Origin: an uncultured Flavobacteriales bacterium
Lineage (GTDB): Bacteria; Bacteroidota; Bacteroidia; Flavobacteriales_E; Vicingaceae
DNA length: 43,065 nt
NCBI GenBank assembly: GCA_913059105.1
Contig: CAJXRL010000002.1
Location: forward strand, 1 to 43,065
Direction: 5' to 3'
This document shows, in pieces, positions 7,511-16,600 of the stretch (position 1 is the stretch's first letter; each line of letters begins with the position of its first letter). Both the position numbers and the translations under genes were made by a program. Below the pieces are notes generated by a model. The model ran no database searches and was not told the origin of the DNA. It saw only the letters and a list, made by a program, of their open reading frames with translations.

Positions 7511-7711
7511 ATGCTAAAGTTTATAAAACACAATATGGAAACGATAATCGGAATTGAGATTTTCCCACTTATCTCCTTCATCATCTTTTTTATCTTTTTC
7601 TGTGTGCTATTTATTTGGGTAGCCAGAATGCAACGTTCAGAAGTAGATGAATTAGCTGCTATGCCGTTAGATGACGGTACTACCAAAATTGACGCCCCAA
7701 CAAACCTATAA
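7511..7711 (+). CDS. ccoQ: cbb3 oxidase small subunit CcoQ
   Basis: A 66-residue protein with one strongly hydrophobic helix (about 12-38) rich in Phe and Ile, followed by a short acidic cytoplasmic tail. CcoQ stabilises the cbb3 complex. Start 7511 has the right distance from the ccoNO stop; an internal ATG at 7535 is possible. It ends 1 bp before the ccoP start. Confidence 0.85.
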   Translation: MLKFIKHNMETIIGIEIFPLISFIIFFIFFCVLFIWVARMQRSEVDELAAMPLDDGTTKIDAPTNL

Positions 7712-7712
7712 A

Positions 7713-8837
7713 ATGAAACCCATGAAACGATATAATTTATTGATAGCCTCATTTTTGTGTCTTCCAATGATGACATTCGCAGGTAATAGTATTGCAAAAG
7801 CTAGTGGCATTTCAGATGCTATTTTAGTAACACTTTTGGTATGCTTTATTGTTTTGCTTTTAGTGATTACAAAGGTGCTAGTTAGCAGCATTGAAGCCAT
7901 AGGAAAAGAAGGGAAAAAAGTTGAAAAAAATGATTCTCAATCAACTAAGATTGTGAGTTTAATTATTCTGAGTTCTTTAAGTTTCTCTGCTCAAGCTGCT
8001 GAAACTAATGCATCCATAGATTCCGCTTATGTTTTGAGCAATTCTCTTTTTTGGATTTTAGTAGGAGTAATTTTACTGCTCGCTGTTATTATTGGGGTGC
8101 TTTTCAAATCGCTAAATACTTTAATTAAAGTAGCAAAAGGTGAAAGTTTTGAAGAAGCAGAAGTAACCACAGATTTGTTTGCTGCGCTGAATTTAACAGA
8201 CAACATCCCAATTGAAAGAGAAGTGGACATTATGTTGGACCACAATTACGATGGAATTACGGAATTGGATAACAACTTACCGCCATGGTGGAAGTACATG
8301 TTCTATGGTACCATAGTATTTGCGTTCGTTTACATTTACCACTATCACATTGGCGATGGTCAGTTACAAACTGCTGAATACCTTACCGAAGTAGAAGCAG
8401 CTGCAGCCGAAAAAGAAACCATGATGGCAAATGCTACAGATCTAATCACAGAGGAAAATGTAACGTATCTTATTGCTGCAGCCGACCTAGCAAAAGGAGA
8501 AGCCATTTACCAAGGTAACTGTGCAACTTGTCACGGTCAATTGGGCGAAGGTGGTGCTGGACCAAACATGACGGATGAATTCTGGATTCATGGCGGTGGA
8601 ATTAGTAATATCTTTAAGACGATTAAATATGGCGTCCCAGCCAAAGGCATGATTGCTTGGCAAAGTCAATTTAGTCCTAGCCAAATGCAAAAAGTAGCAA
8701 GTTATGTTTTAAGCTTACAAGGAACTAAGCCTGCTAACGGAAAAGCCCCTCAAGGTGAAAAATACGTTGAAGAGGTTGTTGAAGACGCAACGCCTGCGGA
8801 CAGCACGGTTGTTATTGCAGCAACAATAGCAGAATAA
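7713..8837 (+). CDS. ccoP: cbb3 oxidase subunit III, monohaem CcoP
   Basis: A 374-residue membrane-anchored cytochrome c. One haem motif is seen, CATCH (Cys270, Cys273, His274), in a cytochrome c domain of about 255-355; the axial Met is probably in AKGMIAW. Proteobacterial CcoP has two haems, so this is the short Bacteroidota form. The N-terminus is unusual: a signal-like hydrophobic run (8-23) plus a membrane helix (36-57) is followed by a second signal-like run ending in an AxA-like site (79-96) plus another helix (111-131). A further anchor (about 193-215) precedes the haem domain. ATG 7713 directly follows the ccoQ stop; an upstream start at 7671 would overlap ccoQ and is rejected. The C-terminal 30 residues are acidic and low complexity. 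Confidence 0.93.
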   Translation: MKPMKRYNLLIASFLCLPMMTFAGNSIAKASGISDAILVTLLVCFIVLLLVITKVLVSSIEAIGKEGKKVEKNDSQSTKIVSLIILSSLSFSAQAAETNASIDSAYVLSNSLFWILVGVILLLAVIIGVLFKSLNTLIKVAKGESFEEAEVTTDLFAALNLTDNIPIEREVDIMLDHNYDGITELDNNLPPWWKYMFYGTIVFAFVYIYHYHIGDGQLQTAEYLTEVEAAAAEKETMMANATDLITEENVTYLIAAADLAKGEAIYQGNCATCHGQLGEGGAGPNMTDEFWIHGGGISNIFKTIKYGVPAKGMIAWQSQFSPSQMQKVASYVLSLQGTKPANGKAPQGEKYVEEVVEDATPADSTVVIAATIAE

Positions 8838-8889
8838 TCTATTTACTTAGCGCAAATGATTTACAGTTGCTTGTGACGAAAAAGTAAAC

Positions 8890-10314
8890 ATGGAAGACAA
8901 GGAAAAGTATATGGATCAGAGTTTTCGCGACTCCATTGGCACGATCAAAGAGGACGGAGAAAGAAAGTGGATTTTTCCAAAAAACCCAAAAGGGAGTTAT
9001 TACACCGGAAGAACATGGGTGAGCTTATTGTTGCTCGCCCTTTTGTTCTCAGGACCTTTCATTAAAATTGGAGGACGCCCCCTTTTATTATTCAATGTTA
9101 TTGAGCGAAAATTTATCATTTTAGGCCAGGTTTTTTGGCCCCAAGACTTCTATATTTTTGTATTGGTGATGTTAGCTTTTGTGCTATTTGTCGTATTGTT
9201 TACGGTAGTTTTTGGTCGCTTATTTTGCGGTTGGGCTTGCCCCCAAACCATCTTCATGGAAATGGTATTTCGAAAAATAGAATACTGGATTGAAGGAGAT
9301 TTTAAACAACAAAAAAAATTAGCTAAACAAGTTTGGAATGCTGAAAAAATTCGAAAGAAAACGCTTAAACACAGTATTTTCTTCGTCATTTCTTTTCTTA
9401 TTGCCAACACTTTTCTGGCATACATTATAGGAATTGAAGAACTCTTCTCTATTATTTCCGATAACCCATTGAATCACATTGGCGGTTTAGCCTCTATTTT
9501 ACTCTTCACTGCTGTATTTTATTGGGTGTTTACGTGGTTTAGAGAGCAGGTCTGTATCGTTGCCTGCCCTTATGGTAGGCTACAAGGCGTAATGCTCGAT
9601 CGCAATTCGATTATTGTTGCCTATGATTACATTAGAGGTGAAATTCGAGGAAAGTTCAAAAAGAACGAAAACCGTGAAGAGGCAAAAAAAGGCGATTGTA
9701 TAGATTGTAATCATTGTGTAGACGTTTGCCCTACGGGAATTGACATTCGAAATGGCACTCAGTTAGAGTGTATTAACTGTACGGCTTGTATCGACGCTTG
9801 CGACAATATCATGGAAGGCGTAGGCTTACCAAAAGGTCTAATTCGTTACGAATCTGAGGAGGGAATTGTAAACAAAAAGCACAACACGTTTTCAGTGAGA
9901 ACGTTAGCCTATTCAATCGTTCTCTTTTTATTGATCTGTGGGATTGGTGTTTTGCTCTTATATAGAACAGATGTTGATGCTACTATTTTGAAAGCTACCG
10001 GCCAAGAATATCAAAAACGAGAGAACGGGCAAATTAGTAATTTATATAACTACAAAATCATTAATAAAACATTCGAAGAAATCGATGGAGTGATTCGTCT
10101 AATTGATCATGAAGGGAACATAGAGTTTATAGGGAATAAAGGCTTAACTATTCCTTCAGAGTCAATGGCAGAAGGCACCTTCTTTTTAGTAATGGACAAA
10201 GGCCAGCTCAGTGAAAGAAAATCTGATATTAAGTTAGGGGTTTATAATGATAATGGAGAATTGCTAGACGAGGTTAAAACCTCTTTCTTAGCTCCAATTC
10301 GACGAAAAAAATAA
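8890..10314 (+). CDS. ccoG: cbb3 oxidase assembly iron-sulfur protein CcoG
   Basis: A 474-residue inner-membrane ferredoxin-like protein that assists copper reduction and delivery during cbb3 assembly. It has membrane helices at about 38-58, 85-110, 155-180, 195-215 and 338-358, the FixG motif GWACPQTIFMEMVF after helix 2, and two 4Fe-4S sets: Cys270, 273, 276, 280 and Cys294, 297, 300, 304. The C-terminal 110 residues form the Ig-like FixG domain on the periplasmic side. The gene is 52 bp after ccoP and 4 bp before ccoH. Confidence 0.95.
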   Translation: MEDKEKYMDQSFRDSIGTIKEDGERKWIFPKNPKGSYYTGRTWVSLLLLALLFSGPFIKIGGRPLLLFNVIERKFIILGQVFWPQDFYIFVLVMLAFVLFVVLFTVVFGRLFCGWACPQTIFMEMVFRKIEYWIEGDFKQQKKLAKQVWNAEKIRKKTLKHSIFFVISFLIANTFLAYIIGIEELFSIISDNPLNHIGGLASILLFTAVFYWVFTWFREQVCIVACPYGRLQGVMLDRNSIIVAYDYIRGEIRGKFKKNENREEAKKGDCIDCNHCVDVCPTGIDIRNGTQLECINCTACIDACDNIMEGVGLPKGLIRYESEEGIVNKKHNTFSVRTLAYSIVLFLLICGIGVLLLYRTDVDATILKATGQEYQKRENGQISNLYNYKIINKTFEEIDGVIRLIDHEGNIEFIGNKGLTIPSESMAEGTFFLVMDKGQLSERKSDIKLGVYNDNGELLDEVKTSFLAPIRRKK

Positions 10315-10318
10315 GACT

Positions 10319-10753
10319 ATGAAATTAAATTGGGGAACAGGTATTGCCATTTTTTATACCACATTTGTTGTGTTTATAGGATTTATGGTATACAAAGCTT
10401 TCGGCGAAGATTTTGACTTGGTAACAGAAGATTACTATGCTCAGGAAATAAAATTTCAAGATAAAATTGACAGCAGAACCAGAGCCGAAGCATTAGATGG
10501 TTCGTTACAAAGCGTTGTAGAAGGGAAAAATCTAAAAATCATTTTTCCTCAACAAACAGAACTTTTGACTGGGTCAATTAATTGTTTTCGTCCATCTGAC
10601 GAAACAAAAGATTTTATCGAATCATTTAAGACCGAAACAGGATCTCACACCATACCTCTAAGTAATTTTATTAAAGGCAAGTATTTAATCAAAGTAGATT
10701 GGTCTGCCAATGGGGTTGATTTTTATCAAGAACAAACCATAGTTATTCCTTGA
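10319..10753 (+). CDS. ccoH: FixH/CcoH family assembly protein
   Basis: A 144-residue protein with a single N-terminal membrane helix (about 8-28) preceded by NWGTG, then the conserved FixH stretch DLVTEDYYAQEIKFQDKID (about 36-54) and a periplasmic beta domain. CcoH stays bound to CcoN/P during and after assembly. Its stop overlaps the next start by one base (TGATG), so translation is probably coupled. Confidence 0.92.
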   Translation: MKLNWGTGIAIFYTTFVVFIGFMVYKAFGEDFDLVTEDYYAQEIKFQDKIDSRTRAEALDGSLQSVVEGKNLKIIFPQQTELLTGSINCFRPSDETKDFIESFKTETGSHTIPLSNFIKGKYLIKVDWSANGVDFYQEQTIVIP

Positions 10754-11442
10754 TGGAGTATTGGGCAGCCATATCAATCGGACTTCTTGGAAGTTTACAC
10801 TGTGTTGGAATGTGCGGTCCAATTGCACTCGCTCTGCCATTAGATAGAAGTAATTCATTTAATATTCTGACAGGAAGTGGTTTGTACAATATTGGCCGCC
10901 TGTCTACCTATTTTTTAATTGGATGTTTTTTCGGTGTTATTGGCAGTGGGTTTGCATTAGTAGGTTTTCAACAAAAACTATCTATTATTGTGGGTGTTTT
11001 CATGATTTTAAGTGCTCTGTGGACTCTCTTCCAACTTAAGAAATGGAATTTTCCCATTCATTTTTTATGGATTAACAGTATTAAAACAGCCATGGCAAAA
11101 CGCTTTGGCAGAACCTCTTTCGCAAATCTGTTTTTTATAGGAATGCTTAATGGACTGTTACCTTGCGGATTAGTATATATGGGACTAGCTGGCGCTGTTG
11201 CCATGGCTAGCCCACTTGAAGGGGGGCTATTTATGACTTGTTTTGGAATTGGCACTTTACCTTTAATGCTGAGCGTCGCTGTTTATGGCAACAAAATAAA
11301 AAGGAAATTCCTCCCTCCGGTCAAACGATTTGTGCCCGTCTTTTTGTTTTTACTTGGCACTTTATTCATTCTAAGGGGAATGAACTTGGGTATCCCATAC
11401 GTTAGTCCCCAAATTCAAAATCAACCCATTAATTGTCCCTAA
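10753..11442 (+). CDS. SafE/DsbD-type six-helix membrane protein linked to cbb3 assembly
   Basis: A 229-residue protein of about six membrane helices in the UreH/SafE/DsbD-transmembrane superfamily, often labelled sulfite exporter. It starts in the form GLLGSLHCVGMCGPIALAL and later has GLLPCGLVYMGLAG. The paired Cys motifs in helices 1 and 4 are those of DsbD-like thiol carriers or of copper-handling family members. Its place directly after ccoGH is conserved in Bacteroidota and suggests a role in copper or thiol supply to the oxidase rather than sulfite export; that is inference. ATG 10753 overlaps the ccoH stop and is preferred over TTG 10750. Confidence 0.8.
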   Translation: MEYWAAISIGLLGSLHCVGMCGPIALALPLDRSNSFNILTGSGLYNIGRLSTYFLIGCFFGVIGSGFALVGFQQKLSIIVGVFMILSALWTLFQLKKWNFPIHFLWINSIKTAMAKRFGRTSFANLFFIGMLNGLLPCGLVYMGLAGAVAMASPLEGGLFMTCFGIGTLPLMLSVAVYGNKIKRKFLPPVKRFVPVFLFLLGTLFILRGMNLGIPYVSPQIQNQPINCP

Positions 11443-11444
11443 TC

Positions 11445-12683
11445 ATGTATTGGAAGTCGATTGAAAGAAAAGCTGTAAACGAACGAATTGATAAAGCATT
11501 AAATAAAAATGCAAATTATCATAAAAACGATATGATAGGCATTCCAGGAACCTATCTTGACCGAAAGGAGTTTTACCCTGATGCTTCGTTTTTGAAAGAC
11601 GCACCGTTCCTTCGCACTTTAATTGCAAACCCCAACCATATTGGTTGCCATACCCTTAAAAAACCTGGTTCTCCGATTTTTCAAGGAACGCAAGCAATAG
11701 AAAAAGAGTTGATTTCCATTTGCGCTGAAGAGGTTTTTGCAGCCGAAAAAGATACAGTGGATGGTTATGTTGCTACAGGAGGAACAGAGGCCAACCTGGA
11801 AGCCATGTGGATTTATCGCAACTACTTAAAAAAGGAATATCAAGCGGAGTTGGGACAAATTGGAGTTCTCTTCTCTGAAGATACTCACTACTCCATTACC
11901 AAAGGGTGTGACTTATTGCAACTCAACCCGTTTATGCTATCGGTAGATAAAAGCACTCGTCAAATTGAAACGAATAACCTTCAAGAACAACTAAAAGCAG
12001 CTAAGAAGCAGGGCATAAAGTATTTTATTGTTGTTCTGAACGTTTCTACAACCATGTTTGGTTCTGTTGACGATATTGACCCAATAACTGCTCTTTTAGA
12101 ACAAGAGCAATTTATCTATAAAGTCCATTTAGATGCCGCTTTTGGTGGTTTTATTTACCCATTCACCAACCCAAATTCAATTCACAATTTCAAAAACGAG
12201 AAAATTAGTTCGGTCTCTATTGATGGCCACAAAATGCTACAAACACCTTATGGAACTGGTGTTTTCTTAATCAGAAAAGGATATATGCAATACGTAACCA
12301 ATACATATGCGCAATACGTTCCGGGCTTAGACTATACGATTTGCGGTAGTCGTAGCGGGGCCAATGCTGTTGTTATTTGGATGCTATTAATGAATTATGG
12401 ATCAGAAGGTTGGGCCATAAAGATGAATGAGCTTATTTGCCGAACTGACTTCTTGTGTAATAAACTAAAAGCCTTAAATATCGAATATTTCAGAAACCCC
12501 CATCTCAATATAGTTACCATAAAAGCGGATCAGGTTTCCTCAGATTTGGCCATGAAATTTGAACTAGTAGCTGACACCTATGAAAGTCGACCAATGTGGT
12601 GGAAAATAATTGTTATGGACCATGTTGGGTATCCTGTTCTTACTAAGTTTTTAGAAGAATTAAAAGCGAGCTTGGTAGGGTAG
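11445..12683 (+). CDS. PLP-dependent group II amino-acid decarboxylase, substrate unknown
   Basis: A 412-residue fold-type I PLP enzyme. Visible motifs: TGGTEANLEA (phosphate loop, about 107-116), VHLDAAFGG (Asp that pairs with the pyridine nitrogen), SIDGHKML with the Schiff-base Lys263, and GSRSGAN near 303-309. The last motif also occurs in the MfnA-type tyrosine/aspartate decarboxylases, so aspartate, tyrosine, glutamate, histidine or cysteine sulfinate are all possible substrates. The gene starts 2 bp after the preceding stop and ends the cco cluster, so it probably shares the oxygen-regulated transcript. Together with the cysteine-dioxygenase-like gene it could belong to cysteine sulfinate metabolism, but nothing in the sequence fixes the substrate. 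Confidence 0.82.
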   Translation: MYWKSIERKAVNERIDKALNKNANYHKNDMIGIPGTYLDRKEFYPDASFLKDAPFLRTLIANPNHIGCHTLKKPGSPIFQGTQAIEKELISICAEEVFAAEKDTVDGYVATGGTEANLEAMWIYRNYLKKEYQAELGQIGVLFSEDTHYSITKGCDLLQLNPFMLSVDKSTRQIETNNLQEQLKAAKKQGIKYFIVVLNVSTTMFGSVDDIDPITALLEQEQFIYKVHLDAAFGGFIYPFTNPNSIHNFKNEKISSVSIDGHKMLQTPYGTGVFLIRKGYMQYVTNTYAQYVPGLDYTICGSRSGANAVVIWMLLMNYGSEGWAIKMNELICRTDFLCNKLKALNIEYFRNPHLNIVTIKADQVSSDLAMKFELVADTYESRPMWWKIIVMDHVGYPVLTKFLEELKASLVG

Positions 12684-12742
12684 TAAAAAATCGTCGAACG
12701 GAAAAGTTTATATTGAGTAAAATCGAAGTAAAGTGCCAAAAA

Positions 12743-13540
12743 TCATATAGCCTCACCCCATTTTTTCTTCAAAAAAGGCAAAGTCCCTCCATTTTTAGAT
12801 GCATGCAGCTGGACTGTTACTAGCAGAAACATTGCTGCAAAAAGCGCCGTGTACGAAATTGTTGCCTCTACTTCCCAATGCCGAACAGCAATGGCAACCA
12901 AAGCCCAAATGGCAACTAAAGCTACTTCTCTCAAATTTCGTTTTTGAATTAAGAAGAAATTTATCAACGTTACCACTCCTATCATAATGATCACCCAAGT
13001 TTGTTCCTTCAAACCCATTGAAAACCCAATTGAATTCAAATAAGATGAAGCATTGGCAACCAACGCTACCATAATCCATCCAAAGTAAAAATCTATAGGC
13101 CACCAAACTAAAGCAATAATTTTCATGGGTGCATCCCAAAGTTCCATTCTAAGTTTAAGGATAGTTTTCAACAACCAGCTGAACATCCAGAACATTATTA
13201 AGACGGAAAAGAAAATGTCTTCCGCTAACCAATAGTATACCCAAGCTCCATTAAGCAGATTGACTCCTATCATTAATGGAACTCCTTTCTCAACATAATG
13301 ATACTTATCAGGTTTGGAAAACGCCAAATACACTGCAAAAATTCCAAAAACTATTAACCCTAAAAAAATAATTCCCCAAATAGAAAAAGCATAACCTGCA
13401 GGAGTGAACATACTAGTATATTTATCGCTTAAATCGCCAATGGTCTTGCCTTCAATAAAACCAGTATTGGAAAGGTAATTCCAATAAATTAAAAGCAAAG
13501 TGATAATTAAATTTGCTACAGAGAGTAGTTTGGCTTTCAT
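12743..13540 (-). CDS. TspO/MBR-like tryptophan-rich membrane protein
   Basis: A 265-residue integral membrane protein with about 8 hydrophobic helices and many Trp residues. FTPAGYAFSIWGIIFLGL (45-62) matches the TPxGxxFxxxW pattern of the TspO/MBR family. The protein is longer than the classical five-helix TspO (about 160 residues), and such longer forms are commonly labelled tryptophan-rich sensory protein in Bacteroidota. Function is not known; porphyrin or lipid handling is the family's best guess. It converges on the decarboxylase gene with a 59-bp gap and diverges from ileS. Confidence 0.72.
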   Translation of the reverse strand: MKAKLLSVANLIITLLLIYWNYLSNTGFIEGKTIGDLSDKYTSMFTPAGYAFSIWGIIFLGLIVFGIFAVYLAFSKPDKYHYVEKGVPLMIGVNLLNGAWVYYWLAEDIFFSVLIMFWMFSWLLKTILKLRMELWDAPMKIIALVWWPIDFYFGWIMVALVANASSYLNSIGFSMGLKEQTWVIIMIGVVTLINFFLIQKRNLREVALVAIWALVAIAVRHWEVEATISYTALFAAMFLLVTVQLHASKNGGTLPFLKKKWGEAI

Positions 13541-13596
13541 AATGATAAAACGGCAATGTAAGCGTTTTATTTGCTTTCGTTTTACCTTTCAAGAAG

Positions 13597-13628
13597 TTGT
13601 GTAAATCAACCCCGTTTTATTACCTTCG
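13597..13628 (+). promoter_or_regulatory. Candidate ileS operon promoter
   Basis: TTG at 13597-13599 and TACCTTCG at 13621-13628 (5 of 6 fixed positions of TAnnTTTG) are separated by 21 bp, close to the Bacteroidota housekeeping promoter layout. The leader to ATG 13656 would be about 20 nt. Confidence 0.45.
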
Positions 13629-13655
13629 TCAATGCTTATTTAAGTAAAGAAAGCC

Positions 13656-16600
13656 ATGAGTAAATACAAAGAATACAAGCAATTAGACCTTCCTGCTGCG
13701 GCAGATGAGGTACTAAAATACTGGGAAGAAAATGACATTTTCGGACAAAGTGTTGAAAGTCGGGAAGGAAATGAACCTTTTGTGTTTTACGAAGGCCCAC
13801 CCTCTGCGAATGGAATGCCAGGTATTCACCACGTCATGGGACGTGCCATCAAAGATATTTTTTGTCGCTACAAAACTCAAAAAGGCTTTCAAGTAAAACG
13901 AAAAGCCGGTTGGGATACTCACGGTTTACCGGTTGAATTGGGCGTTGAAAAAGAGCTTGGAATTACCAAGGAAGATATTGGCAAAACCATTTCAGTTGAA
14001 GCATACAACAAGGCTTGTCGCGAGACGGTACTAAAATATACTGATGTTTGGAATGACCTGACTAAAAAAATGGGCTATTGGGTCGATATGGAAAATCCAT
14101 ATGTTACCTATGAAAATAAATACATTGAAACGGTATGGCATTTATTGCAAAAGCTGTACAATAAGGGTTTAATCTATAAAGGATATACCATACAACCCTA
14201 TTCTCCCGCAGCTGGAACTGGGTTAAGTTCACATGAGTTGAACCAACCTGGCGCGTATAAAGATGTAAAGGATACGTCAGCAACCGCTCAGTTTAAAGTT
14301 ATAGAGAACGAAGATTCTAAATTTCTGTACGACGATGTACACGGTGAGTTGTTTTTTATAGCTTGGACTACAACTCCTTGGACTTTACCTTCGAATACGG
14401 CTCTTGGAGTTGGGAAAAACATTGACTACGTTAAGGTTAAATCATTCAACAAATACACTCATCAACCAATAACGGCCATTCTTGCAAAAGACTTGGTGGG
14501 AAAATGGTTTTCTGAAAAAGCAAAAGACTTAACGCTTGCAGATTATAAAAACGATGGAAAAAATATTCCTTATGAAATTGTTGCAGAATGTAAAGGAAGC
14601 GAGTTAGAAGGTTTACGATACGAGCAATTAATGCCTTATGTTCAACCAGAAGAAGGCGATGCATTTAAAGTTTTATTAGGCGATTTTGTAACTACCTCCG
14701 ACGGTACAGGAATAGTACACCTAGCGCCAAGCTATGGAGCGGACGATTATATGGTTGCAAAAGCTAACGGAGTTGGAGCTTTACATTTGGTTGATAATCA
14801 GGGAAAATTTAAAGCTGAGGTCACCGATTATGCAGGCGAATACGTAAAAGAACAGTACTTAAACGACGAAGACAAACCTGCTGATTACAAATCGGTTGAT
14901 GTAAGAATATCAATTAAGCTAAAAGAAGAAAACAGAGCGTTTGACGTTCAAAAATACGAGCACAGTTACCCACATTGTTGGAGAACCGATAAGCCAATTT
15001 TATACTTCCCTCTGGATTCTTGGTTTATTAAAACAACTGCCGTTAAGGAACAATTAATTGCGAACAACAAAAAAATTAACTGGAAACCAGAAAGCACCGG
15101 AAAAGGGCGTTTTGGAAACTGGTTAGAAAATTTGCAAGATTGGAATTTAAGTCGTTCTAGATATTGGGGAATTCCAATACCTATATGGACAACGGAAGAT
15201 AAGGAAGAGCAAATTTGCATTGGTTCTGCCGAGCAATTGCGTGCAGAATGTGAAAAGGCAGTTGCTGCAGGAATGATGGGCAAAAACCCATTAGCCGATT
15301 TTGAACCACAAAATATGTCTAAAGAGAACTATGAAACGTTTGATTTTCACCGACCTTTTGTAGACGATATTGTTTTAGTTTCTGCTTCTGGCAAAGCCAT
15401 GAAAAGAGAAACAGATTTAATCGATGTGTGGTTTGATTCAGGTTCTATGCCTTATGCCCAATGGCATTATCCTTTCGAAAACAAAGAATTAATTGAAGAA
15501 AACGGATTCTATCCTGCTGACTTTATTGCTGAAGGAGTCGACCAAACTAGAGGGTGGTTTTTCACCCTTCACGCAATAGCAACCTTGTGTTTTGATACCA
15601 TCGCGTACAAGAATGTCGTTTCAAACGGACTAGTGTTAGATAAAAATGGTCAAAAAATGAGCAAGCGCCTAGGAAACGCTGCCGATCCTTTTGAGACGTT
15701 GAAAAATTACGGCCCTGACGCTACTCGTTGGTACATGATTACTAATGCGCAGCCTTGGGACAACTTAAAGTTTGATGTAGACGGAATAACTGAAGTTCAA
15801 CGAAAATTTTTCGGAACACTTTACAACACTTATAACTTCTTTGCATTGTACGCCAACATTGATGGTTTTAAATACGAAGAAGACAATGTTCCTTACGATA
15901 AAAAACCAGAAATTGACCGCTGGGTGCTTTCTAAACTCAACTCGTTGGTAAAAGAGGTAGATGCTGCTTTTGAAGATTACGAGCCAACCAAAGCTGGCCG
16001 TTTAATTCAAGAATTTACAACAGACCACTTGAGTAATTGGTACGTTCGGTTGTGCAGAAGAAGATTCTGGAAAGGAGACTACTCAGAAGATAAAATTTCT
16101 GCTTATCAAACGCTATACAATTGCTTAATCACCGTTGCTAAACTTTCTGCACCAATTGCTCCTTTTTTTATGGATCGGTTATTCAAGGACTTAAATGTGG
16201 TTAGCGGCAAAGAAACGGTTGATTCAATTCATCTATCTGATTTTGGAAAACTAAAAGAACAATACATAGATGTAGATTTAGAGCAACGAATGGAAATTGC
16301 TCAAAAATTATCATCCATGGTTTTAGCCTTGAGAAAGAAAGAAAGCCTAAAAGTTCGTCAACCATTACAAAAAATGATGGTCCCAATTTTAGATCCAACC
16401 TTCAAACGACAGTTACAAGAAGTTGAGGCCTTAATTCTATCGGAAGTAAATGTGAAAGAGTTAGAATATTTGGAAGAAACTGCAGGAGTGTTGGTAAAAA
16501 AGGTGAAAGCAGACTTTAAAAAATTAGGCCCAAAATTTGGAAAAGACATGAAGTTAGTTGCAGGGGCAATTAGCCAAATCACTCAAGAAAAAATCGCTGA

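Noticed and set aside
10753..11442. Calling the SafE-like protein a sulfite exporter
   Set aside because: The superfamily label alone supports it; paired Cys motifs and position after ccoGH favour oxidase assembly.
12795..13139. 114-codon minus-strand frame in another phase of the TspO-like gene
   Set aside because: The 265-residue frame on the same strand has clear membrane helices and the family motif; this one is a shadow.
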